From the NCBI GenBank assembly GCA_002347925.1, contig DDYL01000185.1:14928-22955 (forward strand): DNA of 8,028 nucleotides. The letters run 5' to 3'. The notes beneath the pieces were generated by a model, which saw only the letters and a list, made by a program, of their open reading frames with translations, was not told where the DNA came from and ran no database searches. The position numbers and the translations under genes were made by a program. This document shows, one piece after another, positions 1 to 5,167 of the stretch; the first letter of the stretch is position 1; each line of letters starts with the position of its first letter. The DNA is from Chloroflexi bacterium UBA2235. GTDB lineage: Bacteria > Chloroflexota > UBA11872 > UBA12225.

Positions 1-1
1 G

Positions 2-61
2 CCCGTGACTGACACGCCTCCGGTTTCAAGGGTGAGGCACCACCAGGTGTCCCGCCCTTGA
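2..61 (+). CDS. Possible 3' end of an upstream gene (partial)
   Basis: Frame 2 is open from the left edge to a TGA at 59-61, giving a proline/arginine-rich tail of 19 codons. If it is a real gene end, its stop overlaps the TTG start at 58 in a TTGA arrangement, the same kind of coupling seen as ATGA between the second permease and the ATPase at 1721-1724. The other two frames stop at 6-8 and 10-12, so an upstream gene could equally end there. No family can be recognised from so short a piece. Confidence 0.22.
   Translation, partial: PVTDTPPVSRVRHHQVSRP
36..51 (+). promoter_or_regulatory. Hairpin covering the ribosome binding site of the first permease
   Basis: GGCACC (36-41) pairs with GGTGTC (46-51) around the loop ACCA, six pairs including one G-U. 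The 3' arm contains the only plausible Shine-Dalgarno, AGGTG at 45-49, eight bases before the TTG start at 58. The site therefore both supports the TTG start and could mask it unless a translating ribosome from upstream opens it. The regulatory role is inferred. Confidence 0.3.
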
Positions 62-870
62 AGGCGTCGCCTATCGAAATCGTGCGTTCGCTCCGTCGAT
101 ACCGGGAAACCGTGTGGCTAGCTTCGAGCGGAGCGGCCGGGGACGGGTTCTACAGCGTTCTTCGGTACGCGATCCGGTTCGTGCGCCTGCTCGTGCTGCT
201 CTCGGTATGGGAGGTGGTGTTCGCCTCACGCGACCTTGCGGGCGTGGCAGCTCTCGGGACCGTCCAGACCTACACGCTCGTCGCCGGTGCGTTCGGCACA
301 TTCCTGGATGCGCGCACCGATCTGGGTGAGGCGATCTGGGATGGACGTATCGCAACGTGGTTTGTCGCCCCGGTGCCGGTCTTTGGTCACGCAATTGCAG
401 TGATGATGGGCAGATGGATCCCCTCGTTTGGTGCGTTCACCCTGCCCGTCCTCCTCGCTGCACCATGGATCGGGGTGGATGCGCGACCCGCATCATTGGT
501 CGCGGGGATGCTGTTCGTGCCTTCATTGGCCTGCTCGGTGACGATCGGTCTAGCGGTCGACTTGCTCTTGGCGTCGTTGATGGTCGCGACGGGATGGAGT
601 GTGTGGGACATGCAACGCCTCCGGACGGCGTTCGGAACCTTGCTGACCGGGGCGGTCATTCCACTTGCCTTCTTTCCGTGGGGGCTCGGGGCCATACTGG
701 CATGGACGCCGTTGGCGGCGATGGCGTCGGCACCCCTGCGGATCTACACCGGGGATGGGGATGCTTGGAACCTGATGGCCGGTCAGGTGGTGTGGGTGGT
801 AGTCATGGGCGGAGCGTCCATCGCCATCTGGTCACGGATGCGCGAACGCTTGGTTGGGTATGGCGGTTGA
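58..870 (+). CDS. ABC-2 family transporter permease (DUF990 / ABC2_membrane_6 type), first of a pair
   Basis: This 270-residue integral membrane protein is one half of the membrane channel of an ABC exporter; the substrate is unknown. The N-terminus (1-35) is polar and cytoplasmic. About six hydrophobic segments follow, beginning near 38-56 and 63-83. Between the second and third is the cytoplasmic coupling stretch at 91-106 (EAIWDGRIATWFVAPV). This matches the pattern of the PF06182 permeases, in which a short 'I-x-x-G-x-I/L' helix before the 'xxxPV' turn is thought to contact the ATPase. Length is normal for the family (about 260-280). The TTG start is chosen because AGGTG at 45-49 sits eight bases upstream and the frame is closed at 10-12; GTG at 82 is an alternative. 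It lies two bases ahead of a second permease and in the same run as an ATPase, the usual two-permease-plus-ATPase set (COG4586/COG4587/COG3694 type). Family assignment is firm; transported compound and direction (export likely) are inferred. Confidence 0.88.
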   Translation: MKASPIEIVRSLRRYRETVWLASSGAAGDGFYSVLRYAIRFVRLLVLLSVWEVVFASRDLAGVAALGTVQTYTLVAGAFGTFLDARTDLGEAIWDGRIATWFVAPVPVFGHAIAVMMGRWIPSFGAFTLPVLLAAPWIGVDARPASLVAGMLFVPSLACSVTIGLAVDLLLASLMVATGWSVWDMQRLRTAFGTLLTGAVIPLAFFPWGLGAILAWTPLAAMASAPLRIYTGDGDAWNLMAGQVVWVVVMGGASIAIWSRMRERLVGYGG

Positions 871-872
871 CC

Positions 873-1724
873 ATGGGTCTCGGACTTTCGCACCTTTCGC
901 GAGTCCCAGCGCGCCTTGCCCTGGGATTCAGGATGGACCTCGCTTTCGTACTTCGTAGCCCCGCCTTGACGATCTACTATCTCGCCATCGATGCCCTGCT
1001 CATTCCGGCGGTCGGCGGGGCGACGTTTCTCCTTGCAGAACGCCTTGCAGGGATCGGGCCGTGGTCTGACTGGCAGGTTCTGTTCCTGCTTGGATACGCC
1101 ACCACTGTGGAGGGAATCCTGTCGGCAGCCTTCACATACAACGTTTCGCACATAAGCCGCCGGATCGGCCGAGGGCAGTTCGACCACTTGCTTGTACAAC
1201 CGCAGCCGCTGTGGTTGACGCTTGCGACTGAGGGGTTTGCACCGATCTCGGGCGGTGCCGCGCTCGTCACGGGGATTGCAATCATGTCCTGGGCGTGGAC
1301 GGGCCTGGGCCTTCCGCTGACGCTTGCTTGGACTGGCGCGTTTGCTGTGAACTTGCTGTCATCGGTCTGCGTGGTGCTAGCGACCATGTTTCTGTGGTCG
1401 GTGGTTGCGTTCTGGGCGCCGGTTGCCGGTGAAGAGATCAGCATGAATGTGCACGATGCGCTCGGGTCGCTAGGTACGTTTCCCCTCGACGGGATTGGCG
1501 GGGCAATCGGCATTGGTCTGGTCACGGTTTTCCCGGCCGGGCTGGTGGCGTGGATGCCGGTTCGTGCGTTGGCAGGCGTGTCCGCTGACCCGTGGGGGTT
1601 CCTGCTGACACCGGCGGCGGCGGTCTTGATGTTCGTCGTCGCAGTCCCGACGTTTGCCCGTGGGCTCCGGCGGTACCGTCAAACGGGGTCGTCAAGGTAC
1701 TCGACGTTCGGGCACCGGCGATGA
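873..1724 (+). CDS. ABC-2 family transporter permease (DUF990 / ABC2_membrane_6 type), second of the pair
   Basis: This 283-residue membrane protein is the partner of the preceding permease. Residues 1-32 are a cytoplasmic amphipathic N-terminus. Hydrophobic segments follow around 33-55, 68-88, 115-140, 143-170, 200-225 and 235-258. The family's cytoplasmic coupling motif is clear at 94-112 (ISRRIGRGQFDHLLVQPQP), corresponding to the usual 'I-x-x-G-x-[FL]-D-x-L-L-x-x-P' pattern. The C-terminus ends in a basic 'GLRRYRQTGSSRY' type tail, common in this family. The ATG at 873 is two bases after the previous stop, with GGCGG at 862-866 as a moderate ribosome binding site; TTG at 867 and ATG at 933 are less likely. 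The open frame continues upstream to 357, but that part lies inside the first permease and is not membrane-like. The stop overlaps the ATPase start (ATGA, 1721-1724), which points to translational coupling and a shared complex. Confidence 0.88.
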   Translation: MGLGLSHLSRVPARLALGFRMDLAFVLRSPALTIYYLAIDALLIPAVGGATFLLAERLAGIGPWSDWQVLFLLGYATTVEGILSAAFTYNVSHISRRIGRGQFDHLLVQPQPLWLTLATEGFAPISGGAALVTGIAIMSWAWTGLGLPLTLAWTGAFAVNLLSSVCVVLATMFLWSVVAFWAPVAGEEISMNVHDALGSLGTFPLDGIGGAIGIGLVTVFPAGLVAWMPVRALAGVSADPWGFLLTPAAAVLMFVVAVPTFARGLRRYRQTGSSRYSTFGHRR

Positions 1725-2710
1725 ACGGTGAACCAGCGGTCGTGCTGACCGGTGTGTGGAAGTCGTACCGGCAGCGTGAGAGGGGTTCGACCCCGTCTGA
1801 AGTCATTGCGCGTCTTTTCCGACCACGGTTCCGCACGATCGACGCATTACGGGGCATCGACCTGACCATCGGCAGTGGTGAAGTGGTGGCCGTGGCAGGT
1901 CCCAATGGTGCGGGCAAGAGCACGACGGTCAAACTGCTTTCCGGTTTGCTTGCACCGGACCGCGGGACAGTGCGCGCGCTCGGGTGCGATCCGGTGCGTG
2001 ACCGTGTGCGGTTTGTGGCGCGAACCGGAGTCTGTTTCGGCCAAAGAACCGAACTCTGGTGGGATCATCCGGTCGCGTCATCGTTCGACTGGAAGCGGGT
2101 GGTCTGGAACATTGAGCGGCAGGACTACGACCGCAGTCTCGCGGTATTGACCGAGTTGCTTGGTCTCGCGGACATCTGGCGGACACCGGCACGAGAGTTG
2201 AGCCTTGGCCAGAAGATGCGGGCCGACCTGGCACTTGCGCTCCTGCCTGAGCCGGAGCTCGTCCTTCTTGATGAACCGACGCTCGGGTTGGATGTGCTCG
2301 CGAAGCGTCAGGTGCTTGAGTTCTGCCGAGCCATCAATCAGGCGCGGGGGGTGACGATTGTTGTCACCAGCCACGATCTGACCGATCTCGAGGCACTTGC
2401 GAGCCGTATCGTGATGGTGCACAAGGGTGAGGTGGCCTTCGATGGGCCATTCTCGGAACTGCGCGCTACACCCGGGACTGGTCGGCGCCTCCGGCTTCGC
2501 ACTGACGGCTTGAGGCCGGTTCTGGCGGGCGCAAGGTTTCTGGAAACACGCGACGGCGCACACGAGTTCTCATACGATCCATCAGTCACCAGTCTGCCGG
2601 CGTTGCTTGCCGAGGCTGAGGCGCAAGTGGCCGTGGTAGACGTGGAGACGCACCGTCCGCCAATTGATGACGTGATTGCCGGCTTGTATGAGCAGTGGCG
2701 CACCAGCTGA
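1721..2710 (+). CDS. ABC transporter ATP-binding protein of the ABC-2 exporter (NatA-like, COG4586 type)
   Basis: This 329-residue ATPase powers the two permeases encoded just upstream; it acts on the cytoplasmic face of the membrane. All nucleotide-binding elements are visible: Walker A GPNGAGKST at 60-68, Q-loop FGQRTELWWD with Q108, signature ELSLGQKMRADLA at 159-171 (LSLGQ), Walker B LVLLDEPTLGLD at 180-191 with catalytic E185, and H-loop TSHD with H218. The FGQR-x-x-LWWD version of the Q-loop and the long insertion between the first strand and Walker A (17-40) are typical of ATPases paired with DUF990 permeases. Residues 245-329 form a C-terminal extension after the nucleotide-binding domain, usual for the group. 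The ATG at 1721 overlaps the permease stop by four bases; there is no convincing Shine-Dalgarno, so translation is probably coupled. The open frame reaches back to 1592 inside the permease gene, but homology begins with the 'VVLTGVWKSY' strand directly after this ATG. Confidence 0.95.
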   Translation: MNGEPAVVLTGVWKSYRQRERGSTPSEVIARLFRPRFRTIDALRGIDLTIGSGEVVAVAGPNGAGKSTTVKLLSGLLAPDRGTVRALGCDPVRDRVRFVARTGVCFGQRTELWWDHPVASSFDWKRVVWNIERQDYDRSLAVLTELLGLADIWRTPARELSLGQKMRADLALALLPEPELVLLDEPTLGLDVLAKRQVLEFCRAINQARGVTIVVTSHDLTDLEALASRIVMVHKGEVAFDGPFSELRATPGTGRRLRLRTDGLRPVLAGARFLETRDGAHEFSYDPSVTSLPALLAEAEAQVAVVDVETHRPPIDDVIAGLYEQWRTS

Positions 2711-2839
2711 CCGCTGTGCCGGATCTCTGCGAGAAATGGGTTTAGGTCACTCAGCCGTCGGCTAGCATGGCATAAGTTCCGCGTGTCCCCGCGTGCGCTG
2801 CCGGCATGTTGTATACACCGCCTTCTGGAGGCACGACGC
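2711..2839 (+). promoter_or_regulatory. Gap before the dehydrogenase: possible promoter/operator region and ribosome binding site
   Basis: This 129-base gap separates the ABC operon from the dehydrogenase. It holds an 11-base perfect palindrome AGCCGTCGGCT (2753-2763), overlapping a weak -10-like TAGCAT (2763-2768). The sequence TTTAGG 16 bases upstream of that is a poor -35 match. A seven-base direct repeat CCGCGTG occurs at 2779-2785 and 2789-2795, start-to-start ten bases. A further palindrome TGTATACA is at 2810-2817. GGAGG at 2827-2831, eight bases before the ATG at 2840, is an excellent ribosome binding site and decides that start. No strong terminator for the ABC operon was found here. 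Everything but the ribosome binding site is low-confidence inference. Confidence 0.35.
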
Positions 2840-3901
2840 ATGCGAACGGTGGTGGTACTTGAGGGAGACCAGACAGGGCAGGAGTTACTCGAAGAGGCGT
2901 TGCGGGCGATGCACCCGGATGTGACCGGCGTGGCCCTAGGGTTTGAACGGTTCAACCTCAGTCTGGAAGAGCGTCGGCGAACATCGAACGGGGTGGTCCG
3001 TGACGCGGCGAAAGCCATGCGTGACGCCGGTCTGGGACTAAAGGCGGCGACGATCACCCCTGAGACGCGTGGCGATGTCGGCAGTCCGAACGCGATTGTC
3101 CGTGAATTGATTGACGGAAGCGTGATCCTACGCGTTGGGCGGCGCCTTCCCGGTGTCCGCACCGTCGGAGGTGCCTACGCGCCGATTGCCGTAGTCCGCA
3201 TGGCGACCGGAGACGCGTACAACGCCCTCGAACGCCGCGAGGGCGAGGCCGGTTCATTGGATGAGGTGGCATACCGGGAGGACCGGATTACGCGGGCAAA
3301 CTGCCGGGCGGTGTCCGAGTATGCCTTCATCTACGCTGCGAAGAGTGGATCCACCGTCTACGGCGGCCCAAAGTGGACGGTAAGTCCAGTCTACGAAGGC
3401 ATGCTGAAAGAGGAGATGGACCGTTCGGCGTCACGGTACCCAGGCGTGGGATACCAGCCAGACCTGATTGACGCAGTGTATGCGCATCTGGTGAACCTGC
3501 ATGGTGAGCCGCTGGTCATTCCCGCACTCAACCGCGATGGCGATTGCCTGAGTGACCTCGTCATGCAGATGTTCGGGACGATAGCGTCAGCAGAATCGAT
3601 GCTGTTCAGCCTGTCCCGGGATGGTGAGGTGAGCGTGGCCATGGCGGAAGCGCCGCATGGAACGGCCCCACGGTTGCAGGGAAGGAACCTGGCAAACCCG
3701 CTGGCAATGCTGCTGGCGGGCGCAGGACTTCTCGACTATGTTGGAACAGACGCGGCGACGCGAGCGGCGCAGGCAATGCGTGAAGGGTGCCTGGGGGCAA
3801 TCCGGGACGGTGTCCGGACGGCCGACCTTGGCGGGCATGCGCACACCACAGAGTTCACGGACGAGGTGATTTCCAGGATGCGCACCTCGCTCGGATCGTG
3901 A
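2840..3901 (+). CDS. Isocitrate/isopropylmalate dehydrogenase family protein (beta-decarboxylating dehydrogenase)
   Basis: This 353-residue cytoplasmic enzyme should oxidise and decarboxylate a 2-hydroxy acid bearing a beta-carboxylate, using NAD(P)+ and Mg2+/Mn2+. The family set is intact. Substrate arginines are R88, R98 and R120, with the 10-residue spacing of the first two as in Thermus isopropylmalate dehydrogenase. The catalytic pair is Y127 and K178 (in GPKWTVSPVYEGM). Metal aspartates are D211 (LIDAVYAHLV), D235 and D239 (NRDGDCLSDL). The cofactor loop is EAPHGTAPRLQGRNLANP at 270-287, and TADLGGHAHTTEFT closes the chain. The N-terminal GDGIGPE motif is changed to GDQTGQE (9-15). S82 and N84 fall where E. 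coli isocitrate dehydrogenase has S113 and N115, hinting at an isocitrate-like substrate. R278 sits at the NAD/NADP-selecting position (Asp in NAD enzymes, Lys in E. coli Icd). ATG 2840 is chosen for GGAGG at 2827-2831; an in-frame GTG at 2783 adds a non-homologous leader. True substrate is open: isocitrate, homoisocitrate, isopropylmalate or another acid. Confidence 0.9.
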   Translation: MRTVVVLEGDQTGQELLEEALRAMHPDVTGVALGFERFNLSLEERRRTSNGVVRDAAKAMRDAGLGLKAATITPETRGDVGSPNAIVRELIDGSVILRVGRRLPGVRTVGGAYAPIAVVRMATGDAYNALERREGEAGSLDEVAYREDRITRANCRAVSEYAFIYAAKSGSTVYGGPKWTVSPVYEGMLKEEMDRSASRYPGVGYQPDLIDAVYAHLVNLHGEPLVIPALNRDGDCLSDLVMQMFGTIASAESMLFSLSRDGEVSVAMAEAPHGTAPRLQGRNLANPLAMLLAGAGLLDYVGTDAATRAAQAMREGCLGAIRDGVRTADLGGHAHTTEFTDEVISRMRTSLGS

Positions 3902-3902
3902 C

Positions 3903-3913
3903 GGTTGACAACC
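3903..3913 (+). promoter_or_regulatory. Palindrome in the gap before the GH172-like gene
   Basis: GGTTGACAACC is a perfect inverted repeat of five bases around a central A, starting two bases after the dehydrogenase stop. It contains a consensus -35 hexamer TTGACA (3905-3910), but no -10 lies 16-18 bases downstream (that position reads TGAGGG), so a promoter is not supported. It may be an operator or chance. The same 44-base gap carries the ribosome binding site AGGGGGG at 3930-3936, nine bases before the ATG at 3946. Confidence 0.25.
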
Positions 3914-3945
3914 TTGCCGGGTACAGCTGAGGGGGGACAGTAGAA

Positions 3946-5004
3946 ATGAAGATGGGCTCATCGTCACTGAGGGATCTGGCGAGGCTCCGGGACGCGCGGT
4001 CAAACCGGGCGTCGAGTTGGGACCGATCGGGCGGAAATGACGATCGGCTGCACATCGCTCCGGGCCAGACGGCGACCCTCATGGAACACGAGGGCGCCGG
4101 GTGCGTGACCCATATCTGGACGACAATCGCTTGCAAGGACCCTTTGCATCTGCGGAAGCTCGTCCTCCGCATGTACTGGGACGGGTCGGAGACACCAAAC
4201 GTCGAGGCGCCAGTCGGTGACTTCTTCGGCCTGGGGCACAGCCAAAGGGCGTACTTCGTCAGTCTTCCACTGCAGTTTTTCGATCGTGCGCTGAATTGCT
4301 GGTTTCCGATGCCGTTCGCTCGCCATGCGCGGATAACGGTGACGAACGAATCCGAAGAGACGGCAATCTACTACTACTACGTCGATTTCGAGACGTACGA
4401 TCACCTCGATGATGCCGACCAACTGGGGCGGTTTCACTGCCAGTGGCGTCGCGAGAACCCGACGACCGTGGTTGAACCGGACGGGTGGGGAGACCGGAAC
4501 GGGCAGCGTGAGAGGCTCAACTTCACTGGCAAGGACAACTACGTTGTGCTTGACGCAGTTGGCCGTGGCCATTACGTCGGGTGTCACATCGACGTGGACC
4601 TACCTACTCCCGGGTGGTGGGGCGAGGGCGACGACATGTTCTTCATCGACGGCGAACCGTGGCCGCCACGGCTTCATGGAACGGGTACCGAGGATTACTT
4701 CTGCGGCGCCTGGAATTACAACAACCTGAACCAGACATTTGCCACTCCGTACTACGGGTACCATTTCAAGACTAATGCCGATTACACTGGCAAGCATTCC
4801 CAATACAGATTTCACATTGAAGACCCTATTCATTTCACGAAGAGTTTGTTGTTCAGCATTGAGCATGGGCATGCGAACGACAAGGAAGGGGACTGGTCTT
4901 CGACGGCGTACTGGTACCAGACCTTGCCGCACAAGCCGTTTCCAGTATTCCCGGCAGTCGATCAGAGGCTGCCGCACCGTTGGGGTGGCATCGAACGCTG
5001 GTAG
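3946..5004 (+). CDS. DUF2961 family protein, glycoside hydrolase family 172-like
   Basis: This 352-residue protein belongs to DUF2961, now partly assigned to glycoside hydrolase family 172, whose characterised members act on D-fructofuranose or D-arabinofuranose glycosides. The family N-terminus is present (SSLRDLARLRDARSNRASSWDRSGGN, residues 6-31 in shortened form), leading into 'HEGAGCVTHIWTTI' (48-61), the acidic 'APVGDFFGLGH' (88-98) and the core WWGEGDDMFFIDGE (224-237) followed by HGTGTEDYF (244-252). E227 and E249 are the likely catalytic acid/base and nucleophile pair by comparison with the Bifidobacterium enzyme; this is inferred from motif position. The YYYYVDF strand (142-148) and the 'YWYQTLPHKPFP' end are also usual. 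There is no signal peptide or membrane segment, so it is cytoplasmic. Length is close to the family's usual. ATG 3946 has AGGGGGG nine bases upstream; ATG 3952 is a second possibility. It lies 44 bases after the dehydrogenase and may share its transcript. The sugar substrate is unknown. Confidence 0.9.
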   Translation: MKMGSSSLRDLARLRDARSNRASSWDRSGGNDDRLHIAPGQTATLMEHEGAGCVTHIWTTIACKDPLHLRKLVLRMYWDGSETPNVEAPVGDFFGLGHSQRAYFVSLPLQFFDRALNCWFPMPFARHARITVTNESEETAIYYYYVDFETYDHLDDADQLGRFHCQWRRENPTTVVEPDGWGDRNGQRERLNFTGKDNYVVLDAVGRGHYVGCHIDVDLPTPGWWGEGDDMFFIDGEPWPPRLHGTGTEDYFCGAWNYNNLNQTFATPYYGYHFKTNADYTGKHSQYRFHIEDPIHFTKSLLFSIEHGHANDKEGDWSSTAYWYQTLPHKPFPVFPAVDQRLPHRWGGIERW

Positions 5005-5036
5005 GCCCCGCATCCTCGCAGCCCTGACCTGCGCGA

Positions 5037-5078
5037 CCGGTTGGCGCCCTGTTGGTCTCTCGCATCAGGGCGCACCGG
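5037..5078 (+). terminator. Strong bulged hairpin after the GH172-like gene
   Basis: CCGGT (5037-5041), a two-base bulge TG, and GCGCCCTG (5044-5051) pair with CAGGGCGC (5066-5073) and ACCGG (5074-5078): thirteen perfect pairs with a 14-base loop. It begins 33 bases after the stop at 5004. No run of T follows, so it is not a textbook intrinsic terminator. It could be a terminator without a U-tract, an RNA-stabilising 3' hairpin, or an attenuator ahead of the macro-TPR gene. Confidence 0.55.
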
Positions 5079-5082
5079 CATG

Positions 5083-5160
5083 ACGATATCGTTCGCTTCT
5101 GAGTGGTACGGTGACGTCATCAGGCCCGTGCGCGACGCGTCCGGGCTACATTTCGGGGGA
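5083..5160 (+). promoter_or_regulatory. Palindromes, small hairpin and ribosome binding site upstream of the macro-TPR gene
   Basis: Between the hairpin and the start at 5168 lie a ten-base perfect palindrome ACGATATCGT (5083-5092), an eight-base palindrome TGACGTCA (5112-5119), and a short hairpin GCCCG (5124-5128) with CGGGC (5142-5146). GGGGGA at 5155-5160, seven bases before ATG 5168, is a good ribosome binding site and decides that start. The palindromes may be operator half-sites, but no clear -35/-10 pair was found. Together with 5005-5082 this makes up the 163-base gap. Confidence 0.3.
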
Positions 5161-5167
5161 CTTTCGC

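Noticed and set aside
357..872. Upstream extension of the second permease frame inside the first permease
   Set aside because: The translated stretch is Gly/Arg/Asp-rich and not membrane-like, while the first permease frame here carries proper hydrophobic segments and the coupling motif.
1592..1720. Upstream extension of the ATPase frame
   Set aside because: It overlaps the conserved C-terminus of the second permease, and ATPase homology starts right after ATG 1721.
2783..2839. GTG 2783 as start of the dehydrogenase
   Set aside because: It adds a 19-residue Cys/Arg-rich leader unlike the family, while ATG 2840 has GGAGG eight bases upstream and begins with the expected first beta strand.
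2338..3162. Long open frame on the minus strand across the ATPase end and dehydrogenase start
   Set aside because: Its product is rich in Arg, Ser and Thr with no recognisable motif, and it lies opposite two genes with full sets of family motifs. It is a GC-rich shadow.
5111..5167. GTG 5111 as start of the macro-TPR gene
   Set aside because: It has no good ribosome binding site, and the added residues do not belong to the macro fold; ATG 5168 has GGGGGA seven bases upstream.
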